Source of the DNA: Magnolia sinica
Taxonomy: Eukaryota; Streptophyta; Magnoliopsida; Magnoliales; Magnoliaceae
NCBI RefSeq assembly: GCF_029962835.1
Contig: NC_080574.1
Location: 27,316,001 to 27,380,000 of the forward strand
DNA: 64,000 nt
Direction of reading: 5' to 3'
The notes below the pieces were generated by a model. The model was not told where the DNA came from and searched no databases. It saw only the letters and a program-made list of their open reading frames with translations. This document shows positions 1 to 13,900 of this stretch, one piece after another. The first letter of the stretch is position 1. Each line of letters starts with the position of its first letter. The translations under genes were made by a program, and so were the position numbers.

Positions 1-2440
1 GTTCAACTCGAAGTCCAGCAACGATGTTTCTAAATTTTTCGAAGTTTTCGACCAGTCGAGGGACAAGCTCAACCAGTCGAAGGTTACGCAGATTATGCGC
101 GGATTCTGCGTGGACTGCGTAAATTTGAGGTAATTTCAGAGATGTGCATAAGTGGAGTTTCATGAACTATAAATAGGAATCCTTAAGGTTATTCTAAGGT
201 ATGTTAAGGCTTTTTAAAGGTATTCTAAGGATTTCTAGAAGGGGTTCTAAGGTTTCAAAGGGTGTAGCAAGGGTGAGATTCAAAGTTGTTCGAATTAGGT
301 AAGTCCTCTCTCTTTCTAATTTATGCTTTCATAGTGGATTTTTGTCGCTTTGTGCCGTGGTTTTTTCCCGTAAGGGTTTTCCATGTTAAATCTTTGTGTT
401 CTCTTGTAATTGCTTGGTGCTCTTAGATTGTTATCATAAATCCAAATCTGTGTGATTCCGCAGGCCAAAATCCCAACAAGTGGTATCAAAGAAATCATTG
501 GGGCACAGATCTAAATCTGAGAGATAAGCAATAATGGTAAGCATTAGGTATGATATTGAGAAGTACTCAGGAAAAAATAACTTTGAGTTATGGAAGATCA
601 AGATGATCAGTTCCTTAATCAAGCAAGGAGAAGATGGTGCTCCTGAGGAGTGAAAGTCAACTATGACTGATGATGATTGCAATACCCTTGATAAGAAGGC
701 CTTATCCTCAATTCGTTTATGTCTCACGGATGAGGTTCTCTACAATGTCATGAGGGAGAAAACTGCAACTAAGTTATGGACGAAGTTAGAGGATGTTTAT
801 GTGAAAAAATCCTCTGAAAATCGCTTATACTTAAAGCGTCAGTTGTATAAGTTTAAGATGGAAGAGGGTGGAGATCTGAAGGCTCACATCAACAACTTTA
901 ATAAATTGGTTTGCAAATTGCTGAATATGGAGGAAGTAATGAAAGATGAGGAATAAGCATGTATGTTGCTGAATTCTCTTCCAACATCGTATGAGTCATT
1001 AAAAGACACAATGTGCACTATGAATAAAACCTTGAGTGTCGACACCGTTATCCCAGCCCTTCAAGGGAAGGCCATGAGAAAGTTAAACGGTGACATGGGG
1101 ATATCTTCTGATGCACTACTTACGAGGGGCAGAAATTCTGAACAAGGTACAAGATCTTCAAGTTCTAGATCCAAATCCAAGGGCAAGGGCAAAGGTAAGA
1201 TAAAGTGTTGGAACTGTGGGATGGAATGACATGTGAAGAAAGATTGTACAAATCCTAAATCTAAGAGAGAAGACCCTGAGTCTTCATACAGGGAGGCCAA
1301 CGCCACCATGTCAGATGGATCGAGTGGATGTGATGGAGATGTTTTGTCTGTGTTTACGATTAGACACTTATACGATGATCGTAATGACGAGTGGATTCTA
1401 AACAGGGGCATCTTTTCACATGACTCCTCATCGGAGTTAGTTCACCAGTTACAGAGAGTGCGATGTTGGACATGTGTTTATAAGCAATGACATTGCCTGT
1501 AATGTTGTGGCTGTTGGTATGGTACGCATCGAGATGTTTGATGGGACAGAGCGTACCCTGACTGGGGTGAGGCACGTTCTTGACATGAAAAAGAATCTGA
1601 TTTCTCTTGGTGTACTTGAGGCAAAAGGATGCAAGTTCACGGGTATTGATGGTGCCCTTAAAGTATCTAAAGGGGCACGGGCGATCATAAAAGCACAACA
1701 ATTCGATAATGTTTATAAGTTGATCGAGAGTACTTCAAAAGGTAGAGTTGCAATAGCTGTAGCGGATTCCACTTCTGCACGTGTGTGGCATGCTGAGCAT
1801 GGTCACATGAGCAGGCAGGGCATGAAGGCTGAGATGCGCGGACAGAGATACAGAGTAGGTGGAGCATCCACCTGTGAGAAGAATCCAAAGCATAATCGAA
1901 GGATATCAGCGAGGTACATGGACAACTCCAATATCGCATATGCTCTCGTTACAGATGAGGGAGATCCATCTACTATTCAGATGGTTCTAAGTGAGCCTGG
2001 TGCTGAGAAGTGGAAGGTAACTATGAACGATGTGATGGACTCGTTGTACTAGACAGATACATGAGAGCTAGTAGAGCTTCCAGTGGGCTGAAAAGTAGTT
2101 AGATACACGTGAATCTTAAAGGGGATACAACATATATATAGAGAGAAAAGTTGGTAGTGAAGGGTTACATTTAGAGAGAAAGAATTACTTCTCAGAGATA
2201 TTCGCGCCGGTGGTATAGCAGGTGCCTATTAAATTCGTATTGGCACTAGTTAGCCAATGCAATTTCCAGCTAGAAAGGATGGATGTGGAGTCTGCACTTC
2301 TGCACGGAAAATTAGAAGAGCAGATGTAGGATCCCAGTCTTTTGCAACATCGCTCGTATGCACACGTGTCCCAACTTGCACTATTGATAGACCCTACACT
2401 GCACCCTAATTCACCTAGAAAACTCACCCAAGTGATTTAT
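1..2440 (+). mobile_element. Ty1/copia LTR retrotransposon, old broken copy
   Basis: Fossil copia element on the plus strand. The right part of a 5' LTR occupies about 1-478, with a TATA box at 168-175. It is followed directly by a primer-binding site resembling the initiator-Met type (TGGTATCAAAG at 481-491). Then come gag-like sequence (about 534-1230), a CCHC zinc-knuckle region (about 1206-1250), a protease-region trace (about 1390-1450), a GAG-pre-integrase segment with a VWHAEHGHMS-like motif (about 1785-1840) and a short reverse-transcriptase trace (about 2155-2340). Integrase and most of the reverse transcriptase are not recognisable, and no 3' LTR is seen. The copy carries many breaks and looks ancient. 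The family call rests on domain order and motif style. Confidence 0.85.
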
Positions 2441-2549
2441 TCCAGATGATCTCGAGACCTCTATCATGTGGACCGTGCCGTCGTTGCGATTGCAATGGTG
2501 AAAATTGCGCATCAATCCACGCTCCGTTAGTGAAATATGACACATCGAA

Positions 2550-5500
2550 TGTAAGGCCTAAATGATGTATCCAATAACACAAGCAACCATTATTATGCTA
2601 GGCCCATTGGACTTGAGCCCATGTGGGCTTAAAGCCCACTTTTAGAATATGAAAATTACCAACAAATAGGATAATTGCTACATGAAAAAATAAGAAGATA
2701 GCACATATAAGACAAACACTATAAGACAAAATTGGATTCTATCCTAAAGCTCATCATTAGCTCTCTCCTCTTGCCTTAAAAACTAATCATTGCTCATGTT
2801 CACCTCATCATATATATGCATCCAATGCATGTCTTGATTTATGTCACATCACTTCAAACAACCAATTACAACACTCCACTTCATCATCTACCATGCATCA
2901 CCTACAACCCATAACCCTTATCCATCCATTAGCCAATGCATGTCTAGATTTCTTCCACCTTAGCTAATGCATACTTAGCACCATCCACCTCATCCATCCA
3001 CTACTCATACCATATATCACATTTCACCTCACTTTTAGCACCAATAAGATCTCATAAACTTGCCACATCATCTTGCCACCTCAACCCCCAATTCCCTATA
3101 TAAGAGTAGGAGCTCTCTTGCACTTATTCTTTTCCTATATTTAGAAAAATTCTGAGATTTTTAGAGAGAGTGAGAGAGAGTGGGGCCAAGGTGTGGCCCA
3201 CCATTAATCAAAGAGGGAGTAGACCACACATTATCATCCAACTATCCATCCATTGAGATGAGTCTACACCCCTCCTCCCATCCTCTTCATCCTCCTCTTT
3301 CTTCCTCTTTTTATTTTCTTGATATGTATGGGTTCCACTGGTGTGAAGTTTTTGTGTGTATGTATTTATGACTATGGTGGTCAGCAAAGTGACCCATGTC
3401 AGTATGGTCCACCATGATGAACATCATATCCACACCCTTCTCATGTAATCTTTTTTTTAAAATTTGGACAGGAAGTTCTAAAAATCATATAAAATCGATT
3501 ATGTTAAGATCAGAGTTGAAACTTGGGAATAATATGACTCACAATATGAACTAACTCTAGACCAAATTTCGTAACCATCCAACAGTCCAATCATCCGTAA
3601 CATCAAGTTTACTTGGCTGCTATCCAGCAGCACATGTAGGATTTCGATTTGTTAAAACGGACCTATTTTTAACTATTTTAATGAATGTATTAAAATATAA
3701 GTTCTGTTGGATTCGTAGAAAATCGAACTAGCTTTCCAACGATATATAATAAGCCTCAATCGGAGTTCGAACGGCTGAGATTTTAGACTTACATGAAAGA
3801 TGTATTTGGGAATTTGTTATGATCATTCTTATGTGGGCCATATCCATAATTCCAATAGTCATATGTATTTGCTGTTTGCTCTTAACTTACTTAAAATAGT
3901 TATTAATCATATGTACAATCCCTATGGTCAGATTCTTTCATAATAGAATTTAGAAAATTCTGAACCGACAGATACTTCCGTAATGACAAATCTTGAATTT
4001 CTATGTGTAGTCCAGATGGATTCAAGCTCTGTATGATTGGAAACCTATAAACGGCTTGAATGATGTATTCCCAAACCATCCATTAGCTCGGATTTTTTAA
4101 CATAGAATCTGATCATAGATATTTGATCAAGACATTTCATGTGCTACTTGTATGTTGTATATATGTTGACCACAATATTCATCCTCTTATTAGGGACCCA
4201 CTTGGTAGTGAGACTACTTTTGATTTGTGTACTTTATTAGTTCATTTAATCTGGACAGCCATATATACTAATGTGTGTCTCTTATCTATGTTTTTCTAGT
4301 ATGTGGGCCCCACTTGCCATTCTATCTATTTCCTTTCTTTTGCACTTTCCGTTTGTTGAAATTTTTCAAGTACTTCACTATATTGCATATAGGCCTCTTT
4401 GACACCTTGTAGTGGGCCCCACACTCTGTAGTTAAGGGTCCCACTTTGGGGGATGTTTAATCCTTATATAAGTGAACTAGAATGTCCCACCTTTTTGTCA
4501 GGAATGATTCCCTAAGTGTTTGGAAATTGGGCCCTAAGTTGTGACAAACCCTATTTCTGAAAATTGTCTGATTATTTGTGTTTAATTTGTACCAACTTTG
4601 GGCCTCTGTAGTGGACCACACGCTGGAGATATGAGTAGGCCACCACTTGGAACCTTTAACATATACCAATGAATGGATAAATAATAATTTACTCAGGCTA
4701 AATTAGAATTCACATGATCAAGGAGTGGATCCCAAAATGTGGTCAGGCATGGTTGTGCAGAAAATCAAAATACCTATGTTTGGCCTTACCAAATATTACG
4801 TGTGCATAACCAATTGGTCCCAGCTTATAGTTTTTAAAGAAAATATATAGTACAACCAAGGGCACCTGATGGGACACTGAAAGGTGGTCCCCTGTGATCA
4901 TGGGACGTACTCAAGATTGGGCCAAAACTAATTATGTACTGTGTTTCCTGAACATTTCCACAAGTACCCATATTTGGGACATCACCGTAAATTGTACTCA
5001 CCCAACCAATGAGGCCTGCCTTATAATTTGTAAAGCCCATATATAGAGCTATCAGGTGGTTATTTTCTTTCACCATATGTAGGCCCCACGTGATCATGAA
5101 TCTGACTCTAAAATGACCCAGAACCAACCCTGCACCAAAAGTCTGTTTTACATAGAATTTATGTGGGGCAACGTCAATGGAGTCCACCACCTTCCCAAAG
5201 TATTTAATGCAGCATTTAAACTCTGAAAAATAACTCTCAGATATTTTTGGGCTTAAAAACCTTAAGTTAGCCATCTAGTGTGGGCTATCTTATATGCGTC
5301 TTACCTTTCATGTAATGATGTTCACCTGGCATATTTTGTAAATAGGTGTTGTATAACTTGTAAAATATTTAGTAGACAAACCTTATTGCCCAACTGTTCT
5401 CTTAAGACATAGGTGACCTTGGGCCCATCTAAATGATGCAAACTTAAGGCCCAAGCAAGCCCAACACTTAGAGAAATCGTTGGGGAATAAGAAACCCACA

Positions 5501-6124
5501 ATGGTAACCTTCCTTGACCCTGTTAGGCAGACCCATTACCTACTGGGCAGTGTGCCTTTCATACTACCTCTAGTCAAGTGAACCACGCTTAGAGCAACTT
5601 ATTTTACAATGCATAAATTAGATAATTGGGTTTTTCTGAGTTTGTTGTGTACGTGGCTAGTGGGCCCGATATGATATATGACATGAAAGATGTTAGCATG
5701 TTATCCTTTATGTTTGAGATTATGCATTGTTTCTAGTTAGTGGAATGTGTGGCGCCCACTTAGTTGTGGAACTAGATCCACACCATTGAAGGCGTTGTGG
5801 TTGGACATTTATGCCTTTGAGTTGGCTTATTGATTCACCAAGTGGGACTCACACTTGACCTATACGACCCCATGTCTTGCATGTAGTTCAAGTCCAGAGT
5901 GAAAGTCATACTAGGTGGGGCGCACTTAATGATGGGTGAGATGATGATACATGTATGGTAACGTGATAATGATGATTATGAGTTGTTGATTGAAATAATG
6001 GATATGATTTAATGAATGGTGAATTATAGCATATGCATTGATAATGGATGAGTAATTATTTATAGTACCTATGACATTGTTTATGTTAATCATGAAGTGA
6101 AAATGATCCTCATGGTAATGATGA

Positions 6125-6202
<78 letters not shown>

Positions 6203-7195
6203 TGATGACAAAACATGCTAGTTGACTACCATGCTTGATATCCAAGTGCTAATAATGCACGTATTAATTGTCGTGATGATATTGTGGACAAGATAACTAT
6301 GTTTTGTTTGATATATGGATGATGATAAATATATGATGTTGGTGAATGTAAGGATAACCTCATGCATGACAAACAACTAATGCCTAGGGCATGTATGATA
6401 GTGATGGATGATGGTCATGATATTGACGATACATGTGAATCCCTATATATTTTGTACTCTATGCACATGATTGCATGATATATGTTATGAGGATAAATTG
6501 ATGTTGAATGATGTCTATGATACATGTTAGAACTTGTGTACCACCATAACTTATTCACCTTATGTATGTGCGTGTTATAGGAGCCCTGGTGGTCATTTGT
6601 TAAGTATTCACAAGAGGTATAGGGACTCAGTGTGTTATTAAAGACTGATATATGGACCCTCACGTCACATTGGCTATTCTTGTGTTCAGGCCGATTATTG
6701 TTTATATCTGATAGTCATGCTAGTGTACCTAGTCTAGTAGGACACACTGAGCATATGCTTAGTATAACATTATGATATATGCCCATACGCATCATTTGCA
6801 TACTTGTTATGAGAAGTGATTGATCATAACATGTGTCATTAGGCTGGTTGTTTATGGGACTCCTTGAGAGACGGAGTTGCCCTACATGAGCACGCGGTAC
6901 GCGCAGGTTTGATGCATGACTGGATAGTATGACTCATGCATCTCGTATTTTGTGTAACATGATCACTGTACGCCTTAACGACATCAAGGTCGTAGCCTCC
7001 ACAGGCATATCGTAGATGGCAGGATTGGACACCGAAAATGTTTTGGTTCAAGACATGAGACACCATAGATGTCCCTCAGTGAAAGTCCTAAACCCTTATG
7101 GTAACAAGAGGATGCTCCAACGTTGAGACCGAGTGGATGTATGAGCGCATGAGGGTCGTATATCAGTAGGTCGCGTTTCCCACTTAATGTGCCCC
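2550..7195 (+). mobile_element. Probable long LTR or LTR-rich remnant (Del/Tekay-like gypsy?), no coding domains
   Basis: This 4.6-kb stretch has no gene and no recognisable protein domain. It begins near a TG at 2550 and carries a strong promoter-like TATATAAG at 3097-3104, followed by a purine-rich leader. It then runs on in unique-looking sequence with short phrases of the kind found in very long plant gypsy LTRs. A (TA)n tract lies at about 6130-6199. Such length would fit the Del/Tekay lineage. The ends, a partner LTR and target-site duplications are not resolved, so a solo LTR, a fragment or plain intergenic DNA all remain possible. Confidence 0.35.
6130..6199. repeat. (TA)n microsatellite
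   Basis: About 70 bases of nearly uninterrupted TA dinucleotides inside the LTR-like stretch. It is likely to be length-variable between individuals. Confidence 0.97.
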
Positions 7196-7196
7196 A

Positions 7197-7507
7197 TCGA
7201 GCTGTGGTTCACAAATCCAACCCATCCATTATGTGTGCCCCACTTGGATGAGGGGTTAGACCAAGTTTCAGATGCAACTAAATTTTAGGTGGGCCCCCAC
7301 CAAGTGCTTTTATATGTTTTAGGAATGTCTTCACATGATTTTAGATGGTATGACCTACCTGAGTTTAGTTTACGGCTGATTTTTAGGATATCCCATAATT
7401 TAAAGGGGACCCATCAAATGCACGGTGTTGATGTTCGACACGCATCATGGTGGGGCCCACATAGCTCGACCTTATGGGAAGTTCCCATGAGGTCAACCGC
7501 ATCCCCG
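7197..7507. mobile_element. Hairpin MITE, partial copy of the family at 50859-51374
   Basis: The segment aligns closely with the right two thirds of the complete element at 50859-51374. Shared phrases include TTTATATGTTT, GATTTTAGATGGTATG, GGATATCCCATAATTTA and CATCAAATGCACGGTGTTGATG. The right end keeps a diverged form of the inverted repeat around GCTCGACC and GAGGTC. The left terminal repeat is missing, so this copy cannot be complete. Confidence 0.8.
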
Positions 7508-7549
7508 GTCTCTCTCTCTCTCTACATATATATATATCTGGAATGCTCG

Positions 7550-7880
7550 GCTGCCCACTAGTTCGCACAAAACTCGTATGAACTTTTTGAGAAGTTATTA
7601 TATGTTATGTGAGTCCAAAATCTGAACGGTTCACATGATGTAACAACCCATAAAATCCACAAGGCCCAACTTTTACTTTGATCCAAAAACTTTGGTGGGC
7701 CATGAAAAAAGAAAATAGTTTCCTTCCTTGATTTACATCTTTCTTTGCTATGGCCCACCAGAGTTTTATATCAGAGTGAAAATTGGTCTCATAGGGTTTC
7801 ATGGGATGCCGCATCACATGGACCATTCAGATTAGACCCACATAACACGTGTGCAAAGGTACTCACGTGCACAGGTTAAC
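7550..7880. mobile_element. MITE-like inverted-repeat element
   Basis: The segment at about 7605-7640 and the reverse complement of about 7803-7840 match over roughly 35 bases, with GTTATGTG, GTCCAA/GTCTAA, TCTGAA and CATGTGATG words in the same order. The interior contains GTGGGCCAT and ATGGCCCACC arms that also pair. No coding sequence is present. Exact ends and target-site duplication are not resolved. Confidence 0.6.
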
Positions 7881-7893
7881 ATGTGTGTGTGTG

Positions 7894-7894
<1 letters not shown>

Positions 7895-7939
<45 letters not shown>
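7895..7939. repeat. (GA)n microsatellite
   Basis: About 45 bases of GA dinucleotides, preceded by a short GT run. The nearby open frame that crosses it is not a gene. Confidence 0.97.
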
Positions 7940-7941
<2 letters not shown>

Positions 7942-8390
7942 AGAGCGATCAGAACTTTACATCTCATATCTCAGTGGGCTCCACAAACCATTGAGAAGGT
8001 TATAATGGACAAGCAAATGAAACTAGTCAAAATGATCCGAATTCAATGAACAATTTTCCATTAATTAGAGGTTAGAATTGTCCAATCGATCATATCTAAG
8101 TGCGTGAGTGTGAACCATCACATTTCGCCAAGATGGCCCACTACACAATTGGCCTTTCTTAATGAGCCCAGTTTGGGTAGATTCCTAACTGTGAGCCCAC
8201 TGTGATATATTTGACTTACATCCACAAGGTGATATATTTGCCTTACATCCACAAAATCCATCCATTTTAACAGCTCATCTTAATGCATGATCCAAACAAT
8301 GAAGCAAATCCAAATCTTCAAGGCTTGATTGGGAGCTTGTAAATGGAAAATGAAAAAGGTGGTAAATAAACTGAGAGTATATGACTTACT
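7940..8390. other. Intergenic, nothing recognised
   Basis: AT-rich sequence with scattered GTGGGCC words and a short internal repeat of GTGATATATTTG near 8200-8245. No gene, RNA or element with recognisable ends was seen. Confidence 0.5.
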
Positions 8391-8963
8391 AAGCATGTGT
8401 TTGGATAGAAGTAAATGAAATATATTTAAAATCTAAATATTTTGTTTGGATAAGAGTAAATGGAAGGATTTGGAATACATTGGAATGTTTTAATATATTG
8501 ACAATAACATATGTGATATCCCAAATTAGTTTTAATATATCAAATTGGCATACATATGTGATATTTAATAGATTGATTGTAATAAATCCATTAAAATATA
8601 TAATTTAACTTTAAAAAAAAAAAAATCTTGAGCTTTCAGTGGGCTACAAACATAAGGATCACAAATAAGTAATTTGCCAATGCTTTTACCCGTCCATTTA
8701 GATGGCCAATGATCATTTTATTAGTGTGATTGTGATGTAGCGGGTATTTGAATGGTTTTGGAGTATCACTAGCATGTTATGTGTATGGTGGACACGTGTG
8801 TAGCGCCAACTTTGTTTAGTTGCGCAGCTCATAAGGGAACTCAAAAAGGCATTTCATCCCATTTACTTTTAAATTCTCTCTCTCATACAAAAGATTTCAT
8901 TTATAAGCTCATTTACTTTTATTTCATTTCATTTACATGCATTTACTTCCATCCAAACACACT
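8391..8963. mobile_element. MITE with GTGTTTGGAT-type inverted ends
   Basis: The left end reads GTGTTTGGATAGAAGTAAATG from 8397. The right end near 8939-8963 is its inverted counterpart (CATTTACTTCCATCCAAACAC). The interior is AT-rich and non-coding, with more GTAAATG words near both ends. A further inverted-end-like segment near 8990-9015 suggests nesting or a second copy. Tourist-like MITEs commonly have such ends, but the target-site duplication was not resolved here. Confidence 0.65.
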
Positions 8964-9022
8964 AAAAATACCATTTTCCTTCATTTACTCTCAATTCCCT
9001 CTATTTACTTTCTATCCATCCG

Positions 9023-9385
9023 GACCCTTAGGTGGACCATACCACAAGAAAGCGACGTGATTGAATTTCCATCATAAAAACTTCATGGGGACCACCGGAA
9101 TGTTTATTTGCCATCCACCTTGTTAATAAGGTAACAAAGACCTAAATGAAGAAAGCACACAAATATCAGCTTCATCCAAAACTTTTGTGGACCACGTAAG
9201 TTTTTAATGGTCAATTACCATTGTTTCTTGTATTATGGTCCACCTAAGCTTTGAATCTACTTAATTTTTTGGATCATGCCCTAAAATAACCTTTCAAAAC
9301 AGATGGATGGTGTGGATATAAGTCACATACATCATGATGGGCCCCATAGTCAGGGATTGCACCCACCTCAGGGGATCCGGGGATC
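9023..9385. mobile_element. GGCCCAC-type hairpin MITE, partial
   Basis: This carries the core shared with about a dozen copies in the window. A left arm (GTGGACCATACCACAAGAAA, then GATTGAAT) pairs with a right arm (TTTTAATGGTCAAT, then TTGTATTATGGTCCACC). The centre reads AACAAGGTAACAAAGACC and ATATCAGCTTCATCCAAAAC. The right end has the usual CATCATGATGGGCCCC motif. The left terminal part is weak or absent. Confidence 0.7.
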
Positions 9386-10901
9386 TGCTAAACCTGTGCC
9401 CCTTAATCAGACATGCAACTAAGCCCAGGGCCCACTCTTATTTATTGATCGGATGTGGTTTTAAGTGGTTGAGGTGATTTTTTAAGTATAGCATCAAGTG
9501 CCACTCGTGAAAAAAGAGGGAAAATGATTAATTAGAAATGATATTGTAAGGAAATGGGGTGGAAAGGAAATGATATTTCAGTTGCTTGTTTTCATTAAAA
9601 AAGAAATTGACGAATTTGAATTTATTTCCATTTCTTTTGATTGGCTAACATGTTTTCCATGATAAATTCAAATGATTAATTTGGTGGATGTTTGCCTAAA
9701 TGTAATCTATGATCTATTTATTTTTACAATGTCCTGTACCTAAATTTGGAAAGTTTAATTTGAATCATTTTGTGTGCCACATGTTAGGAGAAAAAAAATG
9801 CATACCACAACATGGATTTACAGGGTTCCCTTTCGACAATACATTTATAAATTCATATCAATCCACTATACACAAGGCAAAGAAACTAAGAAGCAACTTC
9901 AATACAATGAAGGTTCTCTCTCTCAATAACAAAATATATATTACCTTACATAAATTAAGATTTATATAAAACACTAATATAAAATTATAAAATTGCCATT
10001 TGAGCCGGAAGACCGTACAAGCAAAGCATTGCTCCGTTGCGAACTCAGTACAAAGCTTGACCTATGAAAGTGTTAGCTAGATAAACAATACATCCTTGAT
10101 GATCAGGCTCTACCGATCCTAGCACCACGTGTACAATTTTCCAATTCATGTATATCATGGTCCGTATGAGATGAAATTTTTGCTAGGAACTAGTGAGGAA
10201 AGCAAACGCATCAACAACTGAAGCAAAGAAGAAGAAGACGAGCTGCCATGTAAACTATAGATATGTACCAGTAGTGGGCAAGATCGTACTAGTAAAATCA
10301 CTCAAATGGACCATCGAGTAAATAACAAAAATCTAAAAGGTCTAACCATTCAATAAATAGCGCCCTTTAAAATTAACGGCTAAAATCACTTAATGTGAAG
10401 ATAGGTCTAACCAACAAATTGTTGAATTCATTTATCACAGCCCATCATGGATCGGGTATGGTTTTAAAGGATTGCTTTTGTCAAAAAGCCCTAATGATTT
10501 CATCCATGGCTTGAAAAAAATGAATGGATATAAAGAAGTCCTAACTTATGGATGGATTAGATTATCCCATCAGTGTAATTTTCTTATTGTATGGTGTAGA
10601 AGAAATTGGTAGACTGTCCAAGCGCACCTATGCAACTAGAGCCACTATACATTATAGCGCTTTGGGAGGGTTTTGGATGATCATATATATCTCAATCAAG
10701 AATTGACGAGAGAGATGTTAGATCTAACAAAAACATAAAGTAGAAATTTGAAATTTTATAAATGAGAAATAACAAAAATGTAATCCGAAGAGAGTAATTT
10801 CCATTAAATTTTCAATATATAATATACAAAAAATACATCATATATTATACCAAAACATGATACATACAATATCTGTTACAGAAACAAGAAATGATTTCTT
10901 T
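9386..10901. other. 3' flank of the P450 gene, no feature recognised
   Basis: About 1.5 kb of AT-rich intergenic DNA. No coding sequence, repeat with readable ends or RNA gene could be supported. The short open frames here have no codon pattern or motif. Confidence 0.5.
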
Positions 10902-13900
10902 TCATGGGCTAGATACTGTATTTTGTCGTCTAGTTACTCGGATTTGGAATCCATTCACAAGACGAGCTGACGGGAAGAAAGACATCTGATCCTCCTTCAT
11001 TTGCTCCCATCTGTTCATGACATTCCAAGTAGAATCCCTTTAAAACTTGTACCAAACACGCCTGAAATTTAATTATACTAATCTTATATTGATACTTGCA
11101 CCCATCTTTACTAATCTTCATATGCCCATCTTCCATTTACAGAACTGAAATATTACACTTTTGTAATGTTTCAATTCAAAAAATTCGAAGTGGGTATGTG
11201 TGCAAACGAAAAAGAACCGTTCATAAGTATCTGTAAACAATAATTCTTTTTTATAACCATGGTTCATTTAGTGATTGGACCAAGCAAATTAATGGGCCAA
11301 GCTAGGATTGTTGGCTCGGGCACTTGCCTTAGATTTCAAGCTTGATGAGACCCTCGAGCCGAGCATAAGGGCCTAATAGATAAGATGGGTCTATTCATCT
11401 ATCCGTGGATGCAAGTGGGCCCGGCCGTGTGGATAAGCATGCTGGATGGGCATGAGTACCATCTCAAAAATCTAAGATTTAAAAAAGAAATACATACATG
11501 AATGTGTGTGAGAGAGAGAACCTGTAAGTGGTTACGAAGTAATGTAGAAAGATAGCAATTTGAAGTCGAGCTAATTCAGCGCCAGGGCAAAATCTAGCCC
11601 CTCCTCCAAAGGGAGCAAAGACAGGGCTACTTCTCCAGTTTCTCTTTTCCTTCACAAACAAAATCAACCGTCAGATCGAATCACTATTGCGTGCATGGAC
11701 GTACATCATGTGAATGGGCCAGGCTGAAGTCAGCCCAACCCGATCCAGTTTGGACCATGTCTTTATAGAAATGTTAGTAGAGCTGTACATAAACCAAGTT
11801 AGCTTGGTTGACTCGACTCCGGAAAGCTCGACTCAATTAAGCTTGAAAATGGGTTTGAGTTGATTTTTTGAGTTTGAAAAAATTTTGAGCCGAGTTCGAA
11901 TTAGACCAAGCTCAACTCGGCTCGGCTCGGAACTTGACTTGATTCGAATCAATTCGACCAGGATCGAGAACACTTAATATAAATATTTTGTTATTATTTA
12001 TATATGTAATTAATTATATAATATATATTATATATTATAATATATATTAAAAATCCAAAAACCAAAAATTGAACTGAGCTCGTAGGCCCAAACGCGAAGT
12101 CTGCTCAAAAGATTGAGCTCAAGCTGGCCTGAGCTTCTAACCAAGCCAAGCCGAGCTGGCCATTCAGGCTCAAGGACAAAGCCAAGCCGAGTCTGGTATA
12201 GCACATTGACCGACCTGAGCCAAGCTAGGCCCGGCTTGACTCGGTTCAGCTCATGTACAGCTCCAGAAATGTGGTCAAATTCAAGCCCAGATCCAGCCCA
12301 TTTACTTTTAGGACCCCTAACATACAAACCCAAGCCCGGACCATCCTGCCGTTGGCCCAAGAACCCAATAGGCCAGCCGGTCAGCCTGGCCCACTTACAT
12401 TGACCGCCCCATCGTAGACAGCCATCACCATCGTGCAATCTTTTGTCATAAGCGCAAATACGTGTACACGTACACATCCATGCATGCAAGTTAGTGTATG
12501 CGTGCGTACGTACATGTCTTTGTGTATGTATGTAGACGTGTGCAGGCATGTGTGGCCCAGTTGCAATTTCTATATGCAAGCATGGCAGATGACCAAAGTA
12601 TTTAAGACTCTTGGGGTCCACGTCACGGAAATCATTGACAGATTTAGATTGACGGCTCAGATTGCGTGCTTCTGATTTCGCATCAAAATCAAATACATAT
12701 GTTTTTTTATTTTAGTGAATGTTGCTCCAGGTCTGTCCAACTAACCTGGTTCTCAGGATCCATCCATCTCCATGGATTGAAATCGGTAGCACCTTTGTAC
12801 AAGTTCTCATCCAAATGCACTGCCGAGAGAAATGGGACTACAAAGCACCCTTTTGGAATGACATAATCTGCCAAACATCAAACACCCTTAGAACTGGCCC
12901 ACGGCCCACTTGAAATAATCAAGATCTGAACCACATCCATCCCAATGGACCACAATGTTACAGTCCATTGAAAACATACAACCCATCTTGAAGATCATTG
13001 TCTGCAAAAATCATATATATCAACACATTCATCAGGTGGGCCACACTCTAGAAAACATTGGACAACCAATGGATTTACAGAGTGTCCATATGTGGTCTAC
13101 CGATTAATGGATTAGCCTGATATCTGCACTTACTGTTCTTCAAGCTGGGGCCTACCTTCTCAATGGATCGGATGAATTACACATATGACAGGTAGGTTGT
13201 ATGTGCTAAATGAACAGTAACCTTCTGATCTATGATCATAAGTGTCTGGATGGGCCCACCATGCAGCCCTAGTCAGATGATCATAACCGTCCATGTGGTG
13301 GACATTGCCGTTGATGAGCTAGGATTCAGAAATCACACCGACCATATGATCCTGGTGTTGTGTGGCCCCCATCCAGCGGTTGACAAGCAACCCAACATGT
13401 CATCAAGAAAAAAACGTACTTACCTTCATATGCAACATCTTCTTTTGCCTCTCTCATTAACCAGATTGCAATTCCTCCTATCCGAAGCGTTTCATCGATG
13501 ACCTGCAGAAGATCAACTACCTCAGGCTCAGTTTCGATTGAGTGTAAATGCTATTTGAACTACTTTAAACGGTATTGACTTGCATTTTGAAGTTAGGGTT
13601 GTCCATGGGCCATGCCAGGCGCTGATCCTGGAGATTTTTGGATCACCGTCAATCCACTATAGGGTCAATCATACCAACAGTCTGGATCACCAAACACGAA
13701 CCCCACTTATCCAGATTGATGCCAACAACACTATGCACATCCTCAGTAGAGGATCATATAATCACTTGTCTTAAAATCCTGTGATTGGGCCCATCCGCTG
13801 CCATCAGGATAATCAGGGCGGTTCACCCAGTGGATCTGACCATTTTATTGTCCACCCAAAAAATTTCCGTTCTGACGGTGTCAACCGTTCCATCTGTGGC

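Noticed and set aside
4834-5274. 146-aa minus open frame
   Set aside because: Lies in the LTR-like stretch and has no recognisable domain.
10930-11136. 68-aa minus-strand open frame as the P450 C-terminus
   Set aside because: Another frame over the same bases gives [12 protein letters not shown], which matches CYP722 and joins exon 8 in phase through a proper acceptor at 11010.
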